Shown: positions 15,667 through 23,293 of the stretch, in pieces
Layout: each line of letters begins with the position of its first letter
How positions within the stretch are numbered: position 1 is the first letter of the stretch
Origin: an uncultured Acidovorax sp.
Lineage (GTDB): Bacteria > Pseudomonadota > Gammaproteobacteria > Burkholderiales > Burkholderiaceae_C
NCBI GenBank assembly: GCA_913774625.1
Contig: CAJYHL010000017.1
Span: 1-64,000 of the forward strand
DNA length: 64,000 nt
Reading direction: 5' to 3'
Translations under genes and position numbers: made by a program
The notes under the pieces: model-generated
Seen by the model: the letters and a program-made list of their open reading frames with translations, nothing else
What the model was told of the DNA's origin: nothing
Database searches by the model: none

Positions 15667-16932
15667 CTATGCTTCTTGCGGCGATGGCGCGGTGGCCTGC
15701 GCATCGCCGAACATCAGCAGGTCGCGGACTTCGTCCACCGCCATGCCCGCGCGCAGCAGGCGCCAGTACCAGGGGCCGTCGGCCGTGTCGCCGTAGAGGC
15801 AGGCGCCCACCAGCCGGTCGTCCTTGAGCACCAGCTTCTTGTAGATGCCTCCGGCCGGGTCGCTCAGCACGATCTCTTCCGTGCCTTCGCCGCCCTGGAA
15901 ATCGCCCGCGCTGAAGAGGTCTATGCCCGTGACCTTGAGCTTGGTGGAGACCAGCGAGCCCTGGTAGCGCCCTATGCCCTGCTGCGCCAGGTGGTCGGCC
16001 AGCACCTGGGCCTGCTCGAACAGCGGCGCCACCAGTCCGTAGGCGACGCCCCGGTGCGCTGCGCATTCGCCCACGGCGTAGATGCGCGGGTCGGTCACGG
16101 TCTGCAGCGTGTCGGTGACGACGATGCCCCGGTTCACGTGCAGGCGCATGCGCTCTGCCAGCCGCGTGTCGGGGCGGATGCCCACGGCCATCACCACCAG
16201 CTGTGCAGGGATCTCGCTGCCGTCCTTGAAGCGCACGGCGCGCACGCGGCCGGACCGGCCTTCCTCATCGGCATCGCCCAGCAGCGCCTCGGTCTGGGCC
16301 CGCAGCAAAAAGCGCAGGCCGCGCCGCTCCAGCGCGCCCTGCAGCAGGCCGGCGGCGGCGGCATCGAGCTGGCGTTCCAGCAGCCAGTCGCCCACATGCA
16401 CCACGGTCACCTCCATGCCGCGCTTCATCAGGCCGTTGGCCGCCTCCAGCCCCAGCAGGCCGCCGCCGATCACCACCGCCTGCCGGTAGCGGGCGGCGGC
16501 GTCGATCATGGCCTGGGTGTCTGCGATGTCGCGGTATGCCAGCACGCCGTCCAGCCGGGCGCCGGGCACCGGCAGCATGAAGGGCTGGGAGCCGGTCGCC
16601 AGGATCAGCCGGTCGTAGGGCGCGCTCACCGTCTCGCCTGCCGCGTTGGTGGCATGCACCAGGCGGCGGCCGCGGTCCACCTCGGTCACGGTGCAGCCGG
16701 CGTGCAGGGTGATGCCGTGCTGCGCATACCAGTCCCAGCCGTTGAGGACGATCTCGTCCAGCGTCTGCTCTCCCGCCAGCACGGGCGAGAGCAGGATGCG
16801 GTTGTAGTTCGGGTGAGGCTCGGCGCCGAACACCGTGATGTCGTGGAGGCCGGGCGCGATCTTCAGCAGCTCTTCGAGCGTGCGCACGCCGGCCATGCCG
16901 TTGCCCACCATCACCAGCCGGGGTTTGTCCAT
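15667..16932 (-). CDS. NAD(P)H/FAD-dependent reductase of the nitrate reductase (NasC / NirB N-terminal-like)
   Basis: 421 residues equal to the FAD/NAD half of NirB and to NasC. The FAD loop is VMVGNGMAGVRTLEELL, with PNYNRILLSPVLAGEQ, then the NAD loop VVIGGGLLGLEAANGLM and the FAD-closing YAVGECAAHRGVAYGLVAPL. The protein stops just after the reductase fold (WRLLRAGMAVDEVRDLLMFG). There is no BFD, ferredoxin-like or siroheme domain, so it cannot reduce nitrite itself. The BFD domain it would need is on NasA. First gene of the nas row. ATG 16932 was chosen because MDKPRLVMVG begins right at the fold. Confidence 0.88.
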   Translation of the reverse strand: MDKPRLVMVGNGMAGVRTLEELLKIAPGLHDITVFGAEPHPNYNRILLSPVLAGEQTLDEIVLNGWDWYAQHGITLHAGCTVTEVDRGRRLVHATNAAGETVSAPYDRLILATGSQPFMLPVPGARLDGVLAYRDIADTQAMIDAAARYRQAVVIGGGLLGLEAANGLMKRGMEVTVVHVGDWLLERQLDAAAAGLLQGALERRGLRFLLRAQTEALLGDADEEGRSGRVRAVRFKDGSEIPAQLVVMAVGIRPDTRLAERMRLHVNRGIVVTDTLQTVTDPRIYAVGECAAHRGVAYGLVAPLFEQAQVLADHLAQQGIGRYQGSLVSTKLKVTGIDLFSAGDFQGGEGTEEIVLSDPAGGIYKKLVLKDDRLVGACLYGDTADGPWYWRLLRAGMAVDEVRDLLMFGDAQATAPSPQEA

Positions 16933-16977
16933 CGTCGCCACTCCAGGTCGGGGCCGCCAGCACGCTGGCCCCACGCC

Positions 16978-17014
16978 AAAAAAGAAAAGGCGCCCACACG
17001 GGGAGCCCGGCCTT
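16978..17014 (-). terminator. Leader attenuator upstream of the nas genes
   Basis: On the minus strand a GC-rich hairpin (GCTCCC, loop CGTGT, GGGCGC, flanked by AAGG and CCTT) is followed by TTTTCTTTTTT. It ends about 45 bp before the reductase start, so it would stop transcription before the coding region unless antitermination occurs. Confidence 0.7.
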
Positions 17015-17052
17015 CTTCTTTGTATTCCAAAGAAATGGCACGACACCCGTGG

Positions 17053-17103
17053 GGACGCCTTCGTCCTGGCCGGCTGCGCTTCCGTCCTTGGAAACGAGCC
17101 GGC
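17053..17103 (-). promoter_or_regulatory. ANTAR-type RNA hairpins in the nas leader
   Basis: Hairpin 1 (17069-17103) has a 14-bp stem: GCCGGCT plus CGTTTCC, paired with GGAAGCG and AGCCGGC, with one bulged C. Its hexaloop is AAGGAC, having A at loop position 1 and G at position 4 as in targets of NasR/NasT. Hairpin 2 (17053-17066) is GGAC-GAAGGC-GTCC, a hexaloop with G4 but not A1. They start about 4 bases after the predicted transcript start. Confidence 0.7.
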
Positions 17104-17117
17104 GATGCGAGCTATGA

Positions 17118-17134
17118 AGCAATGGCCGTGCCAG
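17118..17134 (-). promoter_or_regulatory. Sigma-54 promoter of the nas operon
   Basis: Minus strand: TGGCAC (17133-17128), 5 bp, TTGC (17122-17119), in the context CTGGCACGGCCATTGCT. This matches the -24/-12 consensus fully and predicts +1 near 17107, 175 bp before the first coding base. Confidence 0.85.
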
Positions 17135-17150
17135 TGCGGTGCCCGGGTGA

Positions 17151-17167
17151 TGCACCAGGGCAGTGCG
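17151..17167 (-). promoter_or_regulatory. NtrC-like binding site
   Basis: Minus strand CGCACTGCCCTGGTGCA, one base from the TGCACT-N4-TGGTGCA pattern of strong NtrC sites. Centre at about -52 relative to the predicted start, closer than classic enhancers. Confidence 0.65.
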
Positions 17168-17193
17168 CTGCCCGGGGTCGCCCTGGCGCCCAA

Positions 17194-17218
17194 TAAAAAA
17201 GGTGGCCGGAGCCACCTT
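17194..17218 (-). terminator. Hsp20 gene terminator
   Basis: Stem AAGGTGGC/GCCACCTT (17199-17206 with 17211-17218), loop of 4, followed on the minus strand by TTTTTTATT. It sits 26 bp past the Hsp20 stop and insulates the nas promoter. Confidence 0.85.
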
Positions 17219-17243
17219 GTGCAGGGAGTGCGATGCGCCGCGT

Positions 17244-17621
17244 TCAGGCGATGGGCAACTGCGTGGCGCGGCTGGCGGGCGCGACCTTGGCCAGCACCAG
17301 GGTGAGCACGCCGTTCTCGAGCTTGGCGGAGCTGGCTGCCGCGTCGATCTCTTCGGCCAGCTCCCAGGCGCGCTGCACCTGGCGGGGTGCGCCTTCCACG
17401 CTGGACAGGCGGACCTGGTTGCCTTCGAGCGTGATGGCCAGCTGCTCTCGCGAGAGGCCGGGCACGTCGATCTGCAGGGTGACGGCCTTGTCGTCCTGCG
17501 TGACCTGAGTTGCGGTTTGCCGGGGCGTGGAGAGGGTGTTGTGCAGGAAGCGCTGAAGCGCCAGATCGGCGGCACGAGGGGTGTGGAAAGAAGCGCGGCG
17601 GATGACGGGGGTGAAAATCAT
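17244..17621 (-). CDS. Small heat-shock protein, Hsp20/alpha-crystallin family
   Basis: 125 residues. The alpha-crystallin domain has QIDVPGLSREQLAITLEGNQ, WELAEEIDAAASSAKLENGV and LTLVLAKV. The canonical A-x-x-x-n-G-v-L motif is kept as ASSAKLENGVLTL. The N-terminal arm is short (about 30 residues) and the C-terminal tail carries no clear I-x-I motif, unlike many oligomeric family members. It is a cytoplasmic holdase chaperone. Start at ATG 17621 is supported by GGAG 6 bases upstream. A CTTGAA hexamer at 17730-17725 fits a sigma-32 -35 element, but no good -10 follows. Confidence 0.88.
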   Translation of the reverse strand: MIFTPVIRRASFHTPRAADLALQRFLHNTLSTPRQTATQVTQDDKAVTLQIDVPGLSREQLAITLEGNQVRLSSVEGAPRQVQRAWELAEEIDAAASSAKLENGVLTLVLAKVAPASRATQLPIA

Positions 17622-17872
17622 ATTGACTCCAGTTGATGGTGGTTGGCGGATCTTGTTTGTTCTTGCCATCTTTTGCATGAACTTGTCTGCCGCTTGCATC
17701 GAACATGCGACCGCCTCGGAGCATTTCAAGAGCCTGCCGGAACGATGGCCGGGCAGCCGGTTGAACCCCGGGCTGTCGGCGCACTCTGACGTGCATTGCC
17801 GGCACGGGCTGTACGCCTGCTCACTCAGGGGAGACCTGAGCGTCGGCACAATGGCCGATCCGACCGGAACCC

Positions 17873-18742
17873 ATGCCCATGCATCCCACGCTACGTCTCC
17901 GTCATCCCCATTACCTCCGCCCATCGGCTGCGCTGCCCGCCGCAGCCGCCATCGCCTGCGTGCTGCTGTCCGGCTGTTCCGGCATGTCCGACTCCATGCC
18001 CAGCCTGGCAGGCGGGCCCCGGTTCGATCCCGACGATTTCGAGAGCGTCAGCATCCACACCCGCCACATCAATGCGCCCAAGGCCCAGGCCTGCGAAGCC
18101 GCGCGCCGGGCTCTGCTGAGCCAGGGCTACCTGGTGAACACCGCCACCGACGAGTTGGTGGCGGGCCGCAAGTATTTCCAGCCCTCCGTCGATACCCATT
18201 ACGAAGTGGAGATGCGCGTGGTCTGCGCGCCCGAAGGGCCCGAAGGCCAGCGCACCGCCGCCTTCGCCAGCGCGCTGCAGGACCGCTACGTCATCAAGAA
18301 GATCAACAACTCCGCATCGCTGGGCGTCGGCGCGCTGGGCTCGCTGTCGCTGCCCGTGTCCGCATCGGACGACACCCTGGTCAAGGTGGGCAGCGAGACC
18401 GTCAACGACAAGCGCTTCTACGAACGCTTCTTCGAACTCTTCGGCCGTTTCGTGCAGCCGCCGCCCGCTCCGGCCCCGGAAAGCGCCACACCCATGCTGG
18501 TGCGTCCGCAGCCGCAGCTGCAGGAGCGCTCGCTGCCTGCGGCGCAGCCGGTGCAGCCGGCCCAGCCTGCCGGGCCCGTCAGCGCAGCCGATCCGGCCGC
18601 TGCAGCGCCTGCGGCAGCGCCTCCGGCATCCCCCGCCACGGCGTCCGGCACCGCGGACATGCCGCTGCCGGCCCTCGCCACCCCGGCCTGGCCCGCCGAC
18701 TCCGCCGCCACGTCCCCTGCTGCCGCCACGGCGCGGCCCTGA
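17873..18742 (+). CDS. DUF2242 family lipoprotein
   Basis: 289 residues. The N terminus has a hydrophobic signal ending in the lipobox LLSGC (Cys about residue 35). The body (about 50-195) has HTRHINAPKAQACEAARRAL, DELVAGRKYFQPSVDTHYEV and ASLGVGALGSLSLPVSASDD, which I recognise as DUF2242, a family of unknown function in Burkholderiales. The last 95 residues are Pro/Ala/Gln-rich and disordered, possibly a wall- or envelope-spanning tail. It stands alone, divergent from Hsp20. Function unknown. Confidence 0.75.
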   Translation: MPMHPTLRLRHPHYLRPSAALPAAAAIACVLLSGCSGMSDSMPSLAGGPRFDPDDFESVSIHTRHINAPKAQACEAARRALLSQGYLVNTATDELVAGRKYFQPSVDTHYEVEMRVVCAPEGPEGQRTAAFASALQDRYVIKKINNSASLGVGALGSLSLPVSASDDTLVKVGSETVNDKRFYERFFELFGRFVQPPPAPAPESATPMLVRPQPQLQERSLPAAQPVQPAQPAGPVSAADPAAAAPAAAPPASPATASGTADMPLPALATPAWPADSAATSPAAATARP

Positions 18743-18886
18743 GCCTTCGCGCCGCGCGGCTACACTGCGCCGCTTTTCTCCGGGCCGCTGCCGCCTAGCG
18801 CGCCGATGTCCGCCCGCATGTCCCGGCCCGTGCGCGGTGCAGCGGCCTCCGGTTCTTTTCCGCCGTATCCGGTGCGTTTCACTCAC

Positions 18887-20194
18887 ATGACGACTTTTTT
18901 CTCTCGCCGCCTTGCCTGCCAGGCCGGCGTCCTGGCGGCGCTGTCGGCCGCCGCGGGCGGCCTGGCTCGTGCCGCCCCGCCTGCGAACGGTGCCGGTGCG
19001 CCCATCAGGATCGCCCTGATCGAAAGCCTCTCGGGCCCCTTCGCCAACACGGGCGAGGCGGTGTTCCGCAACGTGCTCTGGGCCACCGAACGCGTCAACG
19101 CCCGCGGCGGCGTGCGGCTGCCCGCTGCGGCCGGCGGCGCACGCCCGCTGGTGCTGGAGCGCTACGACAGCAAGGGCCAGAACGAGGAGGCGCTCTCGGC
19201 CCTGCGTGCCGCCATCGATGCCGGCGCGCGCGTCGTGCTACAGGGCAATTCGTCGGCCACGGCGGCGGTGCTGATCGAGGCCATCAACAAGCACAACGAG
19301 CGCGATCCCGCGCGGCGCGTGCTGTTCCTCAACTATTCGGCCGTCGATCCCATCCTGACCAACGAGAAGTGCAGCTTCTGGCACTTCCGCTTCGATGCCC
19401 ATGCCGACATGCGCATGGCTGCCCTGATGGAGGTGATCCGTGCGGACAAGGGCCTGCAGGGCGTCTATCTCATCGGGCAGGACTACAGCTTCGGCCAGGC
19501 CGTGCTGCGCGAGGCGCGGCGCCAGCTGGCAGCGCAGCGCCCCGACGTGAAGATCCTCGGCGAGGAGCTGCACCCCGTGGGCCGCGTGAAGGACTTCGCT
19601 CCCTATGCGGTGAAGATCCAGGCGAGTGGCGCGCAGGCCGTGATCACCGGCAACTGGGGCAACGACCTCACGCTGCTGGTGAAGGCCGCGCGCGAGGTGG
19701 GCTATGCCGGCACCTTCTATACGTTCTACGGCAACGCCCTGGGCGCGCCCGCGGCGCTGGGCGATGCGGGCGTGGGCAAGGTGGTGGCGGTGGCCGACTG
19801 GCTGCCCAACGTGCCCTCGAAGGAGAGCGAGGCCTTCTACCGCTCCTTCCGCCAGCGCTTCCCCAGCCCCGCCGACGACTACGTGCACATGCGCATGCAG
19901 CTCATGGTCGAATCGCTCGCCGAATCGATGGAGCGGGCCGGCACCACTGACACCACCGCCGTCGCCCGCGCGATGGAAACATCGCGCGTGCAGCTGGCTG
20001 GGCAGGGCGGCACGATGCGCGCGGCCGACCACCAGTTCCAGCAGCCGCTGGTCGTCGGCGTGATGGAGCGGGCCGGCACGCCGGGCGTGCCGTTCGACGT
20101 GGAGGGCTCGGGCTACGGGTTCCGCGTGGTGCGGCGCATCGCCGCGGAGCAGTCGGCGATGCCGCCGCGCTGCGACATGCGGCGCCCCGGCTGA
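18887..20194 (+). CDS. ABC transporter substrate-binding protein, branched-chain amino acid type (LivJ-like)
   Basis: 435 residues. A signal peptide starts MTTFFSRRLACQAGVLAALS, with a twin arginine but not the full Tat consensus, and a cleavage region ARAAPP. The mature type I periplasmic-binding fold opens PIRIALIESLSGPFANTGEA and has VVLQGNSSATAAVLIEAINK, LIGQDYSFGQAVLREA and VVAVADWLPNVPSKESEAFY. Ligands could be amino acids, aromatic acids or amides. No permease or ATPase gene is adjacent, so it either shares a transporter encoded elsewhere or works as a sensor. ATG 18887 was chosen because the signal peptide begins there. Confidence 0.87.
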   Translation: MTTFFSRRLACQAGVLAALSAAAGGLARAAPPANGAGAPIRIALIESLSGPFANTGEAVFRNVLWATERVNARGGVRLPAAAGGARPLVLERYDSKGQNEEALSALRAAIDAGARVVLQGNSSATAAVLIEAINKHNERDPARRVLFLNYSAVDPILTNEKCSFWHFRFDAHADMRMAALMEVIRADKGLQGVYLIGQDYSFGQAVLREARRQLAAQRPDVKILGEELHPVGRVKDFAPYAVKIQASGAQAVITGNWGNDLTLLVKAAREVGYAGTFYTFYGNALGAPAALGDAGVGKVVAVADWLPNVPSKESEAFYRSFRQRFPSPADDYVHMRMQLMVESLAESMERAGTTDTTAVARAMETSRVQLAGQGGTMRAADHQFQQPLVVGVMERAGTPGVPFDVEGSGYGFRVVRRIAAEQSAMPPRCDMRRPG

Positions 20195-20211
20195 TCCCGG
20201 GGGGCTTTGCC

Positions 20212-21636
20212 TCAATCGGTGACGCGGAACGTCGCGTCGCTGCGCGCGGTCGCGTCGCCGATGGTGTCCAGGCGCAACTGGTAGGCGTAGTGGCGAATGT
20301 AGTAGTTCGGCTGGCTGTAGGCCCGGAAGGAGCTGCCCGTGCTGTCGGCCAGGCCGGGTACCTCGGCGAAGGTGGCATCGGCTGCGAACTGGGGCGATCC
20401 GTCATACGGAGCGAGCTCGAACCCGAAATTCTTGTGGCGCAGGTAGTAGCCGGGCTGGTTGACCGAAGCGAAGGAAACGTAGCCGGCGTTGTCGGCCAGT
20501 CCCTTGACGAGGCGGAATTTCGAATCGTCCTCGGGCGAGACATTCGCGTCGATGCGTACCGACGTGAAATTGGCGTGGCGCACGTACCGGTCGGGGAAGT
20601 TGCTGGACTGGATGCGGTTGATGGGGGTGGCGCCGCCCCACTGCGTCGTCAGGCGATTCAGCTCCGCGTCGCTCAGGGGCAGAATGCCGCCGTGGCGCTT
20701 GTGGCTCGCGCCCAGGTTGTACGAGCCGTCCGGCGCTTTCTGCCAGTTCTGCGCGCTGCCCATGTTGATCGATGTCAGCGGCAGGTAGCCCTTGCCCGAT
20801 GCATATTGATCGACCCACAGGCCCCACTTGGTCTCGCCGTTGAACTTGAAGAGGATGGGGCCTTCGACCATCTGGCCCGTCAGGCCCACCTGCGACAGAT
20901 CGCCGATGGTCGTCCACGAGCCCAGTATCGACTGGCTGCCTTCCAGCGTGATCTGGCCATCGCCGGAAGCGCGCACGTATTTGTACCCGCCCACGCTGCC
21001 CGCCACTTCGAGGATCTGCGTGTCGATGATGGATTGGTCGCCCGGCCGCTCGATGTACAGCTGGGGCGACGTGAAGGTCACGAAGTCGGTGGTCTTGGCG
21101 TAGTAGATGCGGGGCTTGTCCTTGCCGTCGCGCGGCGAGATGGTGGTCCAGTACACGATGTAGGCGTTGGATTCCGGATCCCAGATGGCTTCGGGCGCCC
21201 AGGCGCAGCCCGCGTTCGGAATGGCGCCGGCCACGTCGGCCAGGCGCGGCGCGGACCAATGCACCAGGTCGGAGGACTCCCAGATGACGAGCTTGGTGCT
21301 GCCCCGGTGCATGGCCGTATCCCAGCCCTTGCCGCTCGCGATGCGCAGATCCGTGGCGAGGATCCAGTATTTGCTGCCGTCGGGCGAACGCACGATGGAA
21401 TGGTCCCGCACACCCTTCTCTCCCACGGTGGACCGGAGGACGGGCTGGCTGTTGTTCAGGTCCGTCCAGTGCATTCCGTCGGTGCTCACCGACATGTAGG
21501 TCTGCTCGCCGGATTCCGACTCGCCGGTGAAATGCACCAGCAGGTAGCCCCCGGATTGCGCCTGCGCAGCGCCGAAGGATGCGGCCAAGGCGGCGGCCGC
21601 AAGAACTGCCCGAATGGCTTTCTGATATTTCTTCAC
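20212..21636 (-). CDS. Secreted glycoside hydrolase, GH43-like with C-terminal AbfB (CBM42-type) domain
   Basis: 474 residues from a GTG start, which has AGGAG 7 bases upstream. The signal peptide ends AAQAQ. The N-terminal five-bladed propeller shows candidate acidic residues in RDHSIVRSPDGSKYWILATD, WAPEAIWDPESNAYIVYW and VEGPILFKFNGETKWGLW. The C-terminal beta-trefoil has three AbfB-type repeats: YVRHANF, YYLRHKNF and YYIRHYAY. Arabinofuranosidase or xylosidase activity on plant cell-wall arabinoxylan is likely. The gene is monocistronic, seems less GC-rich than its neighbours, and has a long empty upstream region, all compatible with acquisition by transfer. Confidence 0.82.
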   Translation of the reverse strand: MKKYQKAIRAVLAAAALAASFGAAQAQSGGYLLVHFTGESESGEQTYMSVSTDGMHWTDLNNSQPVLRSTVGEKGVRDHSIVRSPDGSKYWILATDLRIASGKGWDTAMHRGSTKLVIWESSDLVHWSAPRLADVAGAIPNAGCAWAPEAIWDPESNAYIVYWTTISPRDGKDKPRIYYAKTTDFVTFTSPQLYIERPGDQSIIDTQILEVAGSVGGYKYVRASGDGQITLEGSQSILGSWTTIGDLSQVGLTGQMVEGPILFKFNGETKWGLWVDQYASGKGYLPLTSINMGSAQNWQKAPDGSYNLGASHKRHGGILPLSDAELNRLTTQWGGATPINRIQSSNFPDRYVRHANFTSVRIDANVSPEDDSKFRLVKGLADNAGYVSFASVNQPGYYLRHKNFGFELAPYDGSPQFAADATFAEVPGLADSTGSSFRAYSQPNYYIRHYAYQLRLDTIGDATARSDATFRVTD

Positions 21637-22108
21637 GTGTGAACTCCTGTCTCCATGTGTTGTAGAACAAGGGGGCAGGCAGTCGGTCCTGGATGCGTTC
21701 CGGATACCGTGTGAAAGCCCTCCCCTTGAAGCTCCGCGCACCTGACCTCCTTTCCGAAGAAGGGCGGCCCTGGCTGGGCGGATCCTGTTGCTTCTCGCTC
21801 ATCCGGCGAGTTGGCGAGCTCATCCTAGGGAAGTTGCTGCGGCGGGACCAATCGTTTTTTCACGCGCTGCGATAACCAATCGGTCTGCGCGATGGCGCCG
21901 CCGACGCGTCCGCTCGATCGGCGATGCGCACGTAGCCTCTAGGGGCTGGTCGGGAAAAGCGTCAGAGCCGGGCGGTGCGCGGCATCGCGGCGCTTATGGA
22001 TGGGCGGGCTGTCCACTGCGCTTCGCCTCCGGCGACTCCGCATGACCGCAGCGCTCGCCGGCGCGCGATTCGTGCAGAGCATGCCTCGCGGCGGTCGGGG
22101 CGAGCGCC
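21637..22108. other. Intergenic region upstream of the GH43-like gene
   Basis: 472 bp without a supported gene. ACCAATCG occurs twice in direct orientation (21848-21855 and 21875-21882), 27 bp apart and about 210 bp upstream of the glycosidase start: a possible regulator site. The right part (about 21960-22108) is the 3' flank of the thiolase gene. No PIP-box was found. Confidence 0.5.
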
Positions 22109-23293
22109 TCAGGCGGCCTCGTACAGCGTCACCACGCAGGCCCCGCCCAGCCCCAGGTTGTGCTGCAGCGCATGCCGTGCGCCTACCACCTGGCGGTCTC
22201 CGGCGTTGCCGCGCAACTGGTGCGTGAGTTCGTAGCATTGCGCCAGGCCGGTCGCGCCCAGCGGGTGGCCTTTGGAGAGCAGGCCGCCCGACGGGTTGGT
22301 CACCACGCGGCCGCCGTAGGTGTTGTCGCCTGAATCCACGAAGGCCTCGGCGCCACCCTCGGGACACAGGCCCAGGGCTTCGTAGCTGATGACTTCGTTC
22401 TGCGCGAAACAGTCGTGCAGTTCGACCACGTCGATGTCCTCGGGTCCGATGCCCGCGCGCTCGTACACCTGTTGCGCCGCGTTGCGGGCCATGCCGTAGC
22501 CGACGACCTGCATCATGTCGTGGCTTTGCAGGCTCTCGGGTGTGTCGGTGGTCATGGCCTGCGCGGCGATGCGCACGCCGGTACGCAGGCCGTGCTGGCG
22601 CGCGAACGGTTCGGACACCAGCACGGCCGCCGCCGCGCCGCAGGTGGGTGGGCAGGCCATCAGCCGCGTGAGCACGCCGGGCCAGAGTATGGTGGCGTTC
22701 AGCACGTCCTCCACGCTTAGTTCCTTGCGCAGCAGAGCCAGCGGATTGCGCGCCGCATGGCGGCTGGCCTTGGCGCGCACCTTGGCGAAGGTTGACAGCG
22801 GCGTGCCCCAGCGCCGCATGTGCGCCTGGCCCGCGCCGCCGAAGTAGCGCAGCGCCAGCGGCAGATCCTGCGCGTCCACCAGCGCGCTAGCCTCCTGGTC
22901 GAAGAGATCGAACGGGCTGGGCCGGTCGTGGAACACCGTGGCGAGCGCGCCCGGGCTCATCTGCTCGAAGCCCAGCGCCAGCACGCAGTCGGCCGCGCCC
23001 GAGGCGACTGCCTGGCGGGCCAGGAAGAGGGCGGTGGAGCCGGTCGCGCAGTTGTTGTTCACGTTGACGATGGGGATGCCGCTCATGCCCACTCCGTAGA
23101 GCGCGCGCTGGCCTGCGGTCGAATCGCCGTACACATAGCCTGCATAGGCCTGCTGCACGTCGCGGTAATCGATGCCGGCGTCGGCCAGGGCCTGCTGCAC
23201 GGCCTCGGCCGCCATCTGCGGATAGGGGGCGTTCGCGCCGGGTTTGGTGAAGGCGATCATGCCCACCCCGGCCACACAGGCTTTGTCGCTCAT
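22109..23293 (-). CDS. SCP-x-type thiolase family protein
   Basis: 394 residues. The nucleophile region is VNVNNNCATGSTALFLARQA (Cys 82), with the family's EDIDVVELHDCFAQNE and GGLLSKGHPLGATGLAQ. This wording matches lipid-transfer/SCP-x thiolases, which cleave branched or sterol-side-chain beta-ketoacyl-CoA. Such thiolases often pair with a small DUF35 OB-fold protein; none is encoded here. It is the last gene of a five-gene operon and overlaps the acyl-CoA synthetase gene by ATGA. It acts in the cytoplasm on acyl-CoA produced by the operon. Confidence 0.87.
   Translation of the reverse strand: MSDKACVAGVGMIAFTKPGANAPYPQMAAEAVQQALADAGIDYRDVQQAYAGYVYGDSTAGQRALYGVGMSGIPIVNVNNNCATGSTALFLARQAVASGAADCVLALGFEQMSPGALATVFHDRPSPFDLFDQEASALVDAQDLPLALRYFGGAGQAHMRRWGTPLSTFAKVRAKASRHAARNPLALLRKELSVEDVLNATILWPGVLTRLMACPPTCGAAAAVLVSEPFARQHGLRTGVRIAAQAMTTDTPESLQSHDMMQVVGYGMARNAAQQVYERAGIGPEDIDVVELHDCFAQNEVISYEALGLCPEGGAEAFVDSGDNTYGGRVVTNPSGGLLSKGHPLGATGLAQCYELTHQLRGNAGDRQVVGARHALQHNLGLGGACVVTLYEAA

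Noticed and set aside
12712-17196. Very long open frame on the plus strand opposite nasA and its reductase
   Set aside because: It is the GC-biased antisense of well-identified genes, is rich in Ala/Gly/Arg/His/Gln, and matches no family. The same applies to long antisense frames at about 2860-7014 (-), 31884-34682 (+), 51021-54689 (+) and 57508-60672 (-).
17700-17730. Sigma-32 promoter for Hsp20
   Set aside because: CTTGAA is present on the minus strand at 17730-17725, but no CCCCAT-like -10 at the right distance was found, so it is not called as a promoter.
21637-22108. PIP-box (HrpX/HrpB-type) upstream of the GH43-like gene
   Set aside because: No TTCGB-N15-TTCGB pair was found on the minus strand, so type III-type co-regulation cannot be claimed.
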